From Hyparrhenia diplandra (taxonomy: Eukaryota; Streptophyta; Magnoliopsida; Poales; Poaceae): a stretch of DNA of 64,000 nt. A program made the position numbers and the translations under genes. The notes under the pieces are model-generated. The model searched no databases and was not told the origin of the DNA. It saw nothing but the letters and a program-made list of their open reading frames with translations. The stretch covers positions 620,001 through 684,000 of the forward strand of contig JADLZK010009314.1 of NCBI GenBank assembly GCA_015847255.1, read 5' to 3'. This document shows positions 1-10,799 of the stretch, piece after piece (the stretch's first letter is position 1; every line of letters begins with the position of its first letter).

Positions 1-153
1 CAGAGCAACGGGGGCTAGTAATGAAATCAAATAGCATCAGCCTTTTTTAGATACGTAGGTAGCCATTTTCATGCCTTTTTATGCGAAGAAGTTATTTTCA
101 TACTTAAGCAGCATTTGTCATTGAGCTGAAGAGAAGACAGAGCAGCAGTCGTT

Positions 154-452
154 TGCAAACGGTGCTCGCCTCGGACGGTAGTCTGTGGCACAAAACGCTC
201 TTGGTAACACCTCACTCTATTACCAATGTGCTGGCCACTTTGATTTGATCCCCTGAATGAAACTTATCTCCGGTCTCTGCCATAATTTTTGTGCTCTAAG
301 ATTTTTCTGTAGACGTGTCTTCTCAGTAAATACGAATGCAAGTGCCGGACTACGGTGACCGGATGCAAACTTAAATTTTAAGCCGATGGTACACTGCCCA
401 TTCTGAATCAAAATGTCGCGGCAATAATGCAGCACGCTGCAGTGACTGGGCC
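154..452. repeat. Duplicated block, copy 1 (no MITE)
   Basis: This roughly 300 bp non-coding stretch recurs at 1563-2132 in the same orientation. Shared landmarks include CAAAACGCTCTTGGTAA, GTAGACGTGTCTTCTCAGTA and GCAATAATGCAGCACGCTG. Copy 1 lacks the MITE found in copy 2, so it shows the empty site. No plausible coding frame runs through it. The origin of the block is unknown; it probably belongs to the upstream region of the neighbouring NLR gene. Confidence 0.8.
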
Positions 453-1222
453 AGCATCCATGTGGTGGAGTAAATTTTGGTGCACGTTGTTCAAGGTGGT
501 GGTTCTGATTCGAAGACCGCTATGAAGCGACATCGATATCTTTAAGCACTGTCTTGAGTAGTAAACTCAATTCTTTTTTGGATGTAATAGATTTTTAGTA
601 CATTTGTCTTCATAAGTCTTTTATTTTTAGTTTTTGTAATAAGTTTGGTTGTGTGTGATCACGTAGAAGCTTTAGGCTGTGTGCATTATCGCAGAGGCCG
701 GAATGTTAATTCCTTTATTAAAAAAAAAAAATGTGGTGGAGTAAATTGAAGATGCTCCGGCTGCGGCCTGTTGCCGTCTTAACTCCGCCAAAATGTGACA
801 TTTTGGCCTTGCCCCTCTCAACTGTGATGGCAACACAAGATTTAACACAAGAAGGCAGAATGTGACATTTAACACAAGATTTGCTACGAGATCAACCATC
901 TCACAAAAATTCTACCAATTTCGGCCTTGCCCCTCTCAACTGTGATGGCAACGGGAACTAAGAGCAACTACAACAGTTTGTCATTTTTAATTTGGTATTT
1001 GACCTTGTTTGTCAACTCCCAAATACAAATGTCAAGAAAAAAAAGTTTTCTTCAATAGTTTGGCAATTTTGTTTGGCAAATGAGAAAAGTGTGGGGCTAG
1101 GAAAGGAGTGGTAGTTAGTTCCTCGTCTGCGACCCTTTCCTCGTCCCACGTGCTCGATCGATGCAGCTCTACCGGCCGTGCCGAATGGCCGCTGCTGTTA
1201 GTTGTTGCAACAAGTAGGTTTT
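453..1222. other. Non-coding flank with short internal repeats
   Basis: No gene is seen here. A stretch containing GGCCTTGCCCCTCTCAACTG occurs twice (about 803-836 and 922-955). The segment 860-960 resembles sequence at 60305-60540 and 60705-60850, upstream of the NLR fragment near the right edge of the window. A poly-A run lies at 720-731. I infer that this is remnant promoter-proximal DNA shared by duplicated NLR loci. Confidence 0.5.
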
Positions 1223-1224
1223 TC

Positions 1225-1550
1225 AAACGACCCCTACAAATCAATTGGTAGGGGCGGTTGGTGTTATTAGCCGCCCCTACAAATGACGTCTATTTGTAAG
1301 GGCGGCTCTATATTGAGGCGTCACAATAAATAAATATTGAATATTAAAAATGAAGTATTAAAATTTGAATTTTATAAAATGACCTTTGATGGAGAAATAA
1401 CCAAAATAAAAGTTATAGATCTCAAAAGTAATGAATCTTTGTTATTTTAACTTTTCCATTTGAATTAATTTATGCTTCAAATAGTTGTTCAAAATTTAAT
1501 TTTTAATTATTAAAGGACTATGATTTCCCTTTTTAGTTTTGGCCAAAAGT
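1225..1550. mobile_element. CACTA-like fragment
   Basis: The short inverted GGGGCGGTT / GCCGCCCCT motifs at 1248-1310 match the subterminal repeats of the CACTA-type element at 27307-28316. They are followed by AT-rich sequence without an ORF. No CACTA terminus is visible, so this is probably a truncated remnant. Confidence 0.4.
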
Positions 1551-1562
1551 CGTTCTCCCTCA

Positions 1563-2132
1563 TGCAAACGGTGCTCATCTCGGACGGCACTCTATGGCAC
1601 AAAACGCTCTTGGTAAAATCTCACTCTGTTTCCAATATAATGTGCTGCCCACTTTTGATCCCCCGAATGAAATTTTTTCCTCCAGTCTCTCCCATAATTT
1701 TTTTGTGCTCTACTCCCCTCCGTCCCACTGAGTTTTTGTCACCCCGGATTCCGTGCCATCTTATTCGATGCTTCGCCTTATTCAAAAATTTTGTACAAAT
1801 ATAATTTATTTTTGTTACGACTTATTTTATCAATGAAGATACTTGAATATTGATTAATTTATTTTATAATTTATATAAATATTTTGAATAAGACGGATGG
1901 TCAAACATTAAGTTCAAAAGTCAAAAACGACGAACTCACTAGAACAGAGGGAGTATGATTTTTTTTTCTGTAGACGTGTCTTCTCAGTAAATACGAAATC
2001 AAGTGCCGGACTGGCGTAAGGACCACGGTGACCAGATGCAAACTTAAATTTCAAGCCGATGGTACACTGCCCATTCTGAATCAGTGTGTCGCGGCAATAA
2101 TGCAGCACGCTGCAGTGCAGCACTGCTGGGAC
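1563..2132. repeat. Duplicated block, copy 2 (with MITE)
   Basis: This is the second copy of the block at 154-452. It is longer because a MITE (1713-1953) sits inside it. Outside the MITE the two copies align over nearly their whole length with scattered substitutions. Copy 2 lies about 0.7 kb upstream of the NLR start codon. Confidence 0.8.
1713..1953. mobile_element. Stowaway-like MITE
   Basis: The element is 241 bp and AT-rich. It begins CTCCCCTCCGTCCCACTGAG and ends with the imperfect inverted complement (ending GAACAGAGGGAG). TA flanks both sides (1711-1712 and 1954-1955), as expected for Tc1/mariner-type Stowaway elements. The paralogous block at 154-452 reads straight through with a single TA, which confirms the boundaries. 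Confidence 0.85.
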
Positions 2133-2837
2133 ACACGACGACATTGGTCTTGCTTGCACTGGCCTCACTTCCGCCTCAGCCAATACATACTTGTACAACC
2201 ACCATTTCCTTTGCTGATGTGTGTGAGATCAAGTGCTGCCCTGCACCCTCGAGCGAGCTAATTTATTATCACAGTACGTGTGCCAACTGCCAACGCTCAG
2301 CAACAATGATCACGATCCAGGACGACGACACGTGAATGGATGCACGGATCGACAGTAACGCGTGTAGAGCCACAAAGTTTCACATTCGTAAATAACAATA
2401 CGGCGGGCCGGCTCATCAAAATGATCCGTACGTAGCAAATAATCGTATTAATTCGCACCTACCATGAAGGATTGAAAGCCACAAGAGTGCTGGACGAGGT
2501 GTACTATGTTTCAAGCGATCAAATCACCGCCAAACCAAGCATGTGGAGGATAGTAAAAGAGACGGTACTACGTAGTATACTGGAGTAGGTTGTTGGTTGG
2601 CATCGAAATTAAATGCAAGCCAATTCAACGACAAGAAGCAAGCAAGGCCTCTTGCATTGAGCACAACGATGACACGAGACCACCAGCGATATATCTCCAT
2701 GCTCTAGCTTGGAGCGATATATGGAGCACTAGCCGAGCGCAGCCACCTCCAGTGCCACTTGACATCCTTCTTCTTTCACCTCTAAGGCTTCAGCCACACC
2801 CCTGCAACTTTGGCTCCTTTTGCCAAGAAGCAGATCA
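2133..2837 (+). other. 5' flank of the NLR gene
   Basis: No independent gene is supported in this stretch. The last part is likely promoter and 5' UTR of the NLR. A GATATATGG stretch near 2715 is the best TATA-like candidate, about 120 bp before the ATG, but it is not convincing. The final 20-30 bp before the ATG are similar to the sequence before the ATG of the NLR fragment at 61179. Confidence 0.4.
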
Positions 2838-5800
2838 ATGGAGGTCGTGTTTGGGGCACTGCCAAGCCTCCTCCCCAAGCTCGGCGAGCTGCTTGCTGAT
2901 GAGTACAAGCTGCAAAAGGAGGTGAAAGGGGGGATCATGTTCCTCCGAGATGAGCTCGAGAGCATGAAGGGTGCTCTTGAGCATATCTCCAAGGTTCCAG
3001 CTGACCAGCTTCCTGATGGGGATAAGATCTGGGCTAGGAATGTGAGAGAGTTATCCTATGACATAGAGGACAACATCGACACATTCATGGTGCAAGTCAA
3101 AGGCCATCAGTCTGCCAAAAAGCATGGCTTCAAGAAGTTCATTGACAAGACCCTTGGCTCCTTGATGCAGCCCAAGATTCGTCGCAAGATTGCTACTGAC
3201 ATCAGAGAAATCAAGAGTCGTGTCATAGAGGTGCACAGCCGGCATGACAGGTACAAGGTTGACCACAATGTCGATAAGCCTGTAAAAGTTGATGCTCGTG
3301 CATTAGTTCGGTATGAGAAGGTGACAGAGCTAGTTGGCATTGAGGAGTCAAGAGACGAGTTAATCAAGTTTCTGATTGAAGGAAATGAAGCGTCCAAGGA
3401 ACAAAACAAGGTAGTTTCCATTGTGGGATTTGGAGGTTTAGGAAAGACAACTCTTGCTAATGTTGTGTATGAAAAGATTAGAGCACAGTTTGACTGCTCA
3501 GCTTTTTTGTATCGGTGTCTCAAACTCCTGATATGGATAGATTATTCCGGGACATGTTTTATAAACTCGCCGAGAAGAATGCTGAAGGTATTGATGTTAT
3601 CGACGAACTAAGAAAATTCCTTCAGGGGAAGAGGTATGAGCAAATCACAAAAAAATAGCTGTCAATTTGTTATATGAAGTTTTTGTTAAGGCAGTTTGGT
3701 ATTGTAGTTATAATTGAAATTATCCTAATAATAATGACATTGATAAAAACATTCTGGCCCAATGCCGCTCAACTGCATCTTTTTTTTTTTTTGACCGAAG
3801 TCAGGAAGGGAAACCCCCACCCTTATATTTTTGGTTTTTTTTAATAATGCCTCAGCCTGAAATTCGCTCTCACTGGGATTCGAACTCGGGACCTGAGGGG
3901 TGCCTCTAGAGTGTCCAGACTGGGCTGGGTAACCAACCGAACCCAACATCCTTTGGCAGCTCAACTGCATCTCATTTCCTTTATTTGTCATACTTTATGT
4001 CCTAGTGGGTTTTGCTATAGAGGACCCAAATTGCTTCTTTATCTAGCCTCTGGTACTCTAGATGACATCATATCTCTGCCCATGTATTGATCTTGTACCA
4101 CCGGAGATCCATGTATAGTGCCAACTTTTGTCAATCAAGTGTGGATACGCACAACAAAGAATTTTGAGTGAAACTTGTGGAACTTTTGTTACACCGGCCT
4201 AGTTAGCTTTATTTGAGCAAAACCAGAGGATTTGTTGAGGTGGGGATTGACTCTGAAAATAATTATCAGCCCAATAGAAAGAATTTGCATTGTTTCACTC
4301 AGAAATTAATAAAAGTAGTAGTCGTACACTCAGTATCCAATGCAAATGCTGGGTGGGAACAAAATAATCCTTCACTAGTCCAAAATATCTTCGTCCAATT
4401 GCATATGTTAATTGAATATGAATACAGCACATGTGCATGCAGGTTCGTATCAAATCAAATGGATTTTAAGAATAGGATTCAGAAATTTTAGAAAGAAGAA
4501 TTCAAGGGTTAGTCTAATATTCTGCGCTCACGTAGGTCAGGTGTAGCTGCTGAATGAAATCCTTGGCCGCCGGCCATTAACTCGCATGGTAGACTCGTCA
4601 TTTCAGTGGTCGGTCAGAGGATCAAGGAATTTCGACTCCGAACCATCCAACAGATAGCAATGCTGTATACATATTTTCTTCAAGGAATTATCATACATGC
4701 ATAAAGACTGATTATTAACTATATAAAACTTCATTCTGTACTAGACTACTAGTCTTCTCGGTTACTGATCAGCATGGCACAACGCATATATAAGAAAAGA
4801 TTGATTATATTTTTTTCCACGGTTTGCTTAGTGATGACGACATGGCCTTTTTTGTTGTTCTATATATGTGCAGGTACTTCGTTGTTATCGATGACATATG
4901 GAAGATCACAGATTGGAATGTGATTAGATGTGCACTACCCCATGATAGTCCTGATTTCAGAATCATCACAACTACTCGTATTTTCACTGTTGTTGAGCAA
5001 ATTGGCACAAGCGCACCAGATGAAGCCCCTTTCTCCCGACAACTCTAGAATATTACTGAATGATAGAATATTTGGCAAAGGAGACAAAGGCAAATGTCCT
5101 AATGAACAGCTAGAAGAAGTATCAAATAGGATACTAAAGAAATGCGGTGGTGTTCCTTTAGCTATTATTACAATAGCTAGTTTGCTGGTTACTAAAGGAA
5201 GAAGCAAATTGGAGTGGTATGATGTGTGCAACTCTATTGGTGCAGGACTAGAGGAGAATAATACCATAGAGAATATGAGGAAGGTTTTGTCATTCAGCTA
5301 TTATGATATGCCATATCATCTAAGGACCTGCTTGTTATATTTAAGTATGTTTCCAGAAGATTATGAAATTGGTAAAGATCGTTTGATATGGTTGTGGATA
5401 GCTGAAGGTTTTATCCAATCTCGAAGGCAAGAAAAGAAGTTATTTGAAATGGGGGAGAGTTACCTTAATGAGCTCATAAATAGAAGCATGATCCAACCCA
5501 GGCATAACAAATACACTGGCATGGTACAATCTTGTCGTGTACATGATTTGGTGCTTGATCTCATCCGTTCCTTATCAAGTGAAGAAAACTTTGTTGCTAT
5601 TCAGAACAATATGGCTCCATACTCATCTGCATTAGAAAAGGTCCGAAGGCTATCCCTTCAAAATGGCATGGCTAGTCATGGTAATCCTGAGGCTACATTG
5701 AGAAAAGAACATGTGAGGTCAGTTATTGTCGTTCCATCTGCTACTGATCATGTACCACCACTTGAGAGCTTCAAAGTTTTGCGTGTGCTGGATTTAGAAG

Positions 5801-6846
5801 GATGTGATCTTTCACAAGGCTGTAGGCTTAATTTCCTTGGGAATTTACTTCATTTGAGGTACTTAGGACTAAAACAGACATGTATTGGTGAGCTCCCTGA
5901 AGAAATAGGAAAGCTTCAATTTCTACAGTCATTAGATGTACAAGACTATTGGAATCCAATTCCTAGCTTGCCATCAAGTATTTTTGGGCTAAAACAATTG
6001 ATGTGCCTGCTCATAGATGAAGAGACAAGAGTGCCAAAAGAGATTGGGAACTTGACAGGCCTTGTACAGCTTTCATTTTTAACCATTCATCCCGATAACT
6101 TCATAGACATCGTAAAAGAGCTGGGCAATCTATCAGAGCTAAAGGGGCTGAAAATTACCAGCAAAACTGCATGTAACAGTGTCCAGATTGAATCCCTGGG
6201 GGAGTGCCTAAACAAGCTGCATAATATCCAGAGTCTAGATATCGGTATTGATACTCGTGAATGCAGCTTAGATAGTTGGGTCGTCATTGCCCCACAACAT
6301 CTCCGTTGTTTGGACATATGGTCCAGGTGCTGGTTTTCTATGCTGCCTTCTTGGTTGAAGGTGGATCCCTCACTCTTTGCTGATCTCTCCTTCCTCCGCA
6401 TCAACGTGAGGGTGCTGCAGCAGGAGGATCTCGAAATTCTCGGAAGGTTGCCTGCTCTCTACTCTCTAGAGTTGAAGGTACATCATATGGATCCCGGGAA
6501 CCAAAGGAGATTCACCATTGGTGCTTGTTCATTCCCATGCCTGGTACGCTGCGAGTTGCGGCAGATCAATATACGGCCAGTGGTGTTTCAGGACGGAGCT
6601 ATGCCGAGGCTCTCAAAACTTACGTTGAAATTGCCAGTGCGGGAGATGAGACAAATCGACGGTGGTTTTGACTTGGGCCTGAGGAATCTGCCGCTGCTGC
6701 AGGATTTGAAGGTTTGGTTAGTACGTGAAGGCACCAGCTGGCCGGAGTTGGAAGAAGCAGAGGCTGCGGTGAGGCATGCTATTGAAGTCCACCCCAATCA
6801 TCCCACCCTTGACGTAAGCTATTCCCAACGCCATACTGCTGCATGA
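2838..6846 (+). pseudogene. CC-NB-ARC-LRR resistance-gene homologue, two frameshifts
   Basis: This encodes an intracellular immune receptor of the NLR class, which senses pathogen effectors and acts as an ATP-dependent switch. Exon 1 is 2838-3633 and exon 2 is 4874-6846, with a GT-AG intron of 1240 bp that splits the codon before kinase 2. The order is: Rx-type coiled coil with an EDVID-like stretch (YDIEDNIDTFM), P-loop GFGGLGKTT near residue 197, kinase 2 VVIDDIW opening exon 2, ITTTR, CGGVPLA, CLLYLSMFPEDYEI, VHD in place of MHD, then degenerate LRRs to the stop. The frame breaks at a six-T run (3503-3508) and again near 5006-5020. The two shifts cancel, because the spliced length is exactly 923 codons, but as written translation stops at 3611. 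It is either a recent pseudogene or an intact gene with sequence errors. Confidence 0.85.
3781..3959 (-). mobile_element. SINE in the NLR intron
   Basis: This is a 179 bp insertion bounded by a perfect 13-bp target duplication CTCAACTGCATCT (3768-3780 and 3960-3972). Read on the minus strand, it has a tRNA-type B box (GAGTTCGAATCCC) in its 5' half and ends in an A-rich tail (the T run at 3780-3792). These are the hallmarks of a Pol III SINE. It resembles grass SINEs of the Au type, but the family assignment is tentative. Confidence 0.85.
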
Positions 6847-7257
6847 AAGACCATTAAGGTAAACAGCTTCTTCTGATTGAGATGTAAATTACATGTTGCT
6901 TGCTCTGCTTGTAGCTTCTCCCTTATCTCCTTTTACCTCTTTCTTCGAATCTAAGTATCTTTTGTTTCTTGCTTTCTTGTCAGATTAGAGGTTGAACCAT
7001 GGATAGAGTCGGCCACGTCCGTTTTATGCCAATGCTCGCTGATCTTGACTTGTTGCAATTCTGTGTTGTGCTCAAAACGAGATAAATCGATGAATAAGAT
7101 GTATGTGATACTTGCTCTGCTTGTTCCTTGTCGCCTATCTACTTCCTACCCATTTCTTCAAACCTAGACATCCCTTGTTTCTCTTTTTCTGGATTGGTGA
7201 TGAATCATGAACTGTTAAACACGAAGGTGCAACTCTTCTCCTTTCCCTGTTTCTTCT
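6847..7257 (+). other. NLR 3' UTR / flank with local duplication
   Basis: This non-coding stretch follows the NLR stop codon. Two similar CT-rich segments beginning CTTGCTCTGCTTG lie near 6898 and 7110, which suggests an old internal tandem duplication of about 210 bp. The nearby GATGAATAAGATGT is a possible polyadenylation region. Confidence 0.4.
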
Positions 7258-7265
7258 GATGTAGA

Positions 7266-7942
7266 CAGTGGCGAATCTAGCTTTTGAGCACAGGGGGTGC
7301 ACCGAAAATTTTTATATACAAGTCGGTACCATATTATAATTCGATAAAACTATATTATAATTCAATACAACCATATTATCACTTAGTAAAATGACGTTAA
7401 ATCTTAATATAAAATACAAAGTACAACAATTAGCGCTCACGACTTGCATAATCACGTCTTCATGATTTGACGAAATTAGATTTAGGAATTAGGAAGACAA
7501 GATGTAAGCACTCACGATTACCAAATTGCCGATCAGTGTTGTTGCCGATGCTCGATCAGGATCAGCAAATAATGTGGCGATGGCGAATCGGCTGGTGACG
7601 GCGATGCCGCAAAGGCGCAGAAACCTTGTCGCCGCAGACCCGCAGTCCTGCCAAACCCTGTCGGCGGTGACGCAGTGCGGGTGTCGCGCGACTCGTGCCC
7701 AGCAGCCACGGCGTACTCTACGAACGAGGATAGGATACGACTGGAGTCCTGGTACGTGGGCTGGGCCTCGGCCTACTGCGCCTGTGGGTCAAGAATTCGC
7801 GAAATGGCGCACGATACGAAGTTAACGGTGGAGCGATCAAGAATTCGCGAACGCGCACGGGAACCTGCTGCGCCGCTGGGATCCGCACATGGGCCACAGG
7901 GGGTCGGTGGACCCCCCAGACCCCCCTGTGGGTCCGCCACTG
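7266..7942. mobile_element. Non-autonomous hAT element
   Basis: The terminal inverted repeats are CAGTGGCG...AGGGGGT at the left and the complement, ending GTGGGTCCGCCACTG, at the right. A perfect 8-bp target duplication GATGTAGA flanks the element (7258-7265 and 7943-7950), as expected for hAT transposons. The 677 bp body has no transposase frame. The GC-rich ORFs inside it look accidental. Confidence 0.9.
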
Positions 7943-8111
7943 GATGTAGATTGGTATGGTTGATATTGTTGAGAAGCAAACAATTTGTATGATATTAATA
8001 ATGCGCTCCATGAACTGTCAGTCATTAATTTGTGTTTAATTTTGGGCATCATAATGAAAATCGGCAAGCCTCACAGAATCTACCATGACAGGCAGAGAGG
8101 AACCTTCACCA

Positions 8112-8345
8112 GTTTACAGTTAATGTGTGCATTGCAAGTTCAAATGTTCACAATTCAAAGAGAAAAATTGGCAGCTCATCAGACTATGGTCCATAAAGCT
8201 CACGTCAACAACCTAGAAGACTTAACACTTCAGAAAAATGTTGGCCCAAAATAGCTTGCAAGGGTTTCCAAGGAAGACATGCCATTTTCAGTTGTCAAGG
8301 AAGACACTGTAATCTTCAGTTTTCAGTCTGAGTGCAGTGGTGTAG
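8112..8345. repeat. Block shared with 59905-60240
   Basis: Segments such as GCATTGCAAGTTCA, AACCTAGAAGAC and GTCAAGGAAGACACTGTAAT occur in the same order at 59905-60065. After them both loci carry a GAGTACATAT...GATACGATT segment. The block lies downstream of the DUF716 gene. The match suggests that the right end of the window derives partly from a duplication of this locus. Confidence 0.7.
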
Positions 8346-8768
8346 CACTTATACTGTCGTGTCATGAGTACATATCTACTGATACGATTGAGAGCATGTA
8401 TGGATCAAACATATGGATGTGTACATATCTGCTCTCCAATCGTATGGATCACTAGCTGTATGGATCAAACATCTGATCGTGAAACACCAAAATAATTTAT
8501 TGTCTATTCATCACTGAAGACAGGCTAGAATGTCAGTAGAAGGAGGCAGTGACTCAGAACGCTGAAGCATCAGCAAAGGCGGCAAAACTTTTGATCCATC
8601 TAGTATTTTTCATTTGAATCTCTTAACGATTTGTAAAGTTTTTCAAATTTCGCTCACAATTGATAAAACACTAACAACAACATATCACACCATGTTCTGC
8701 ACTTGCTAGTGAATACTGAATATACTGACGCAAGAACAGAGCTGCAGATATGCACTCATCAGACGCCA
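8346..8768 (-). other. 3' flank of the DUF716 gene
   Basis: No gene is seen. This includes a short imperfect inverted repeat (GATACGATTGAGAGC near 8380 against GCTCTCCAATCGTAT near 8431). The stretch presumably holds the 3' UTR of the minus-strand DUF716 gene. Confidence 0.35.
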
Positions 8769-10000
8769 CTAGACAACGCACTCCTCTGCGCGTCCTCCGC
8801 CGCCGATGCCACGGCACTCCAGGGCGGCGACGTGCTCCCCATGCACCGGCACCAAGTCCGGATGCCCATACCTAGCCGCGGCGACGGCGTAACACCCAAG
8901 CACGTAGACGAAGGCGAGGAACACCGCCCCAAACAGCTGGAAATTGGCAAGCTGCTCGGCGCGCTCCTCGGCGGCACGGCTGCCGCAGTCCACCTGGTCG
9001 CCCTTGGCATTGCGTTCGCACCCATCCGGGAGCATGGGGCCATAGAGCGTGAACGCCGTCTGGTAGAACCACAGCCCCTGCAGCATGATGAGTGTTCCAG
9101 CAGCGACGTCGACGGGGAAGCTCGCCGGCAAGAGCGCGCCGAGGACGCTGGTGAGGATACAGAGGGCAATGAGGATGACCAGGAGGTGGTGATAGTAGCC
9201 CTCCAGACCTGCGTGGGTGGCTGAGTGGTAGGAGAAGAGCAGGAACTCCGACGTGAACGCCGTCGCGGCCACCAGGCACAGCTCGCCGTCGGTTAGAGGC
9301 ATGTACCTGCGGGGATCCATTGCAGTTGCAATGAGCTTGTGACATTTGAGTATAATCTATCTGAAACTGGCTAATAATAATATACTAAAAGTGACACTCG
9401 CGATTGCAGGGAGCTCAGCTTAAACTGGGTGTTTACTGAAGGCAAAATGTACCAAATTTTGACACAAGATTATTATGCAACCAAATCAAACATTACCAAA
9501 TTTATGTCTCAGTTCGACTTTTGGTGCTACCAGTTTCACAAAAATCTACCAATTTTGAGTGATCTGAACAATGGCATTTACAATTTACATCAACCCAAGA
9601 ACAGAGTTGACAGATCCATGGAATGCGTAGAACGACGGGCAAGACACACACCTGGTGCACTTCTGGGAGAGGAGAGCGAGCGCGCCAAAGAGGAAGAACA
9701 TGAGGAGCATGCCAGCGTGCTCAAGGTAAATGAGGCTGGACTCCGGCGCGACCCCTCCCCCACCACCACGGCCAGCGAGGACGCCGCCGCCAAGCTCGAG
9801 GCACATGTCGAGGAACGCGCCACCAGCCACCACGTAGAGCTCCAGGAGGCGAGGCGCCCGGGGAGGTCGAGGGGACACCACGCGCGGACGCGGAACGACG
9901 GCGGGTCCGCGGCGAAGCGCGCCACCGCGGACCAGACCCGCCACAGACCCACCGCCAGGAAGAGTGTTCCCGGCAGCACGTGGCCGTTGAACGACCCCAT
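8769..10000 (-). pseudogene. DUF716 / TMEM45-like membrane protein, one frameshift
   Basis: This is a two-exon gene. Exon 1 is 10000-9652, beginning MGSFNGHVLPGTLF. Exon 2 is 9306-8769, beginning in phase with YMPLTDGELCLVAATAFTS. The intron has a GT donor after ACCAG and an AG acceptor. The joined product would be about 295 residues with several hydrophobic segments, which is the usual size of plant DUF716 (TMEM45-like) multispanning proteins of unknown biochemical role. Conserved-looking stretches are LLSQKCTRY, FLLFSYHSATHAGLEG and LQGLWFYQTAFTLYGP. Exon 1 is broken by a single net missing base in a GC-rich run near 9855-9863, where the frame changes from ...CPLDLPGR to APRLLELYVV.... The coding length is 887 nt, one short of a multiple of three. 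It is either a recent pseudogene or a consensus error. Confidence 0.8.
9425..9575. repeat. Intronic segment related to 60305-60420
   Basis: The landmarks GGCAAAATGT, TTCGACTTTTGGTG and TCACAAAAATCTACCAATTT, inside or beside the DUF716 intron, match an ordered series at 60305-60420 (GCAAAATGTGACC, TTCGACTTTCGGTG, TCTACCAATTTCGG). A weaker relative lies at 860-940. It is a low-copy local repeat of unknown type. Confidence 0.55.
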
Positions 10001-10525
10001 TTCGTCTCGGCTCACGGCGGCGGGGGGAGATGGTCTTGGGTCGCCGGCTGAGGCACGGCAATGCTGGACGGCGTGGGATCAGAGGCAATGTGCGCCGGCA
10101 GCCAGACTCCGATCTTGCCGCTGGGAAGAGGAGAGGTTGGGGATAGATGGATCTCGTTCGGCGAGGAGGATCCGAGACAGGGAAAAAAGCAAAAAGCTTT
10201 CGTCGTTAGGTGCCGGGGTTCTGTCCAAGATTAGAGAGAGACGGGACACCATAGTCTAGTCCAGTCTAGTCCAGTGCAGTAGCTTCGTCCTCTGACCTCC
10301 GACATTGTTGTGCTGCACCTGCACCTGCACTGCACGTCTTGTTGAGAGATTCAGAGCTCCGGCGAGCCATGCCTGCGTTTCTTGGCGTCCCGGCCGGATT
10401 TGGTCTGGCCTGCAGAACACAAGTCTCTCTGCGTCGTGTCCTGCAGATCCTTCGTTGGTCAACCCCGTGATGTGATGTTTTTTTTAAAGGAAATGTGATG
10501 TCTTCTTTGGATTAGACACCTTAAA
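10001..10525 (-). other. 5' flank of the DUF716 gene
   Basis: This is the GC-rich upstream region of the minus-strand DUF716 gene, and it probably contains the 5' UTR and core promoter. A small tandem repeat of TCTAGTCCAG lies at 10254-10276. No protein-coding gene can be supported here. Confidence 0.35.
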
Positions 10526-10529
10526 AAGG

Positions 10530-10730
10530 ATTTACTCTCTCGTCCCCAAAAATAGATGTCATTCTCGTTTTGTGAGCACGTTTCAAAATACCAGCAATTA
10601 TATATTAGAATATATAAATGTTTATGCTAATTAATTTGTTTTTAATAAATTTATTTAGAGATTTAAATGTTGTGCGTATTTTCACCAAACCTAGTTAAAG
10701 TTGACAAAGTTTAACTAGAAGGTAGGAGGA
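10530..10730. mobile_element. Degraded Stowaway-type MITE
   Basis: TACTCTCTCGTCCCCAAAAA at 10531 resembles the TACTCCCTCCGT terminus of grass Stowaway elements. It is followed by AT-rich sequence and AGTTTAACTAGAAGGTAGGA toward the right. No clean right terminus or TA duplication could be fixed. Confidence 0.35.
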
Positions 10731-10799
10731 GAAAAAGATGCAACAAGAAGGTTGGAGGAGAAAATATGCAACAACCAATCTACTTTTCAAATATCCAAA

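Noticed and set aside
8703..9224. A 173-codon plus-strand gene
   Set aside because: It is the antisense shadow of exon 2 of the DUF716 gene, which has clear family similarity on the minus strand.
9429..10259. A 276-codon plus-strand gene
   Set aside because: It overlaps exon 1 and the intron of the minus-strand DUF716 gene, and its translation is low-complexity Arg/Glu/Ala sequence without a domain.
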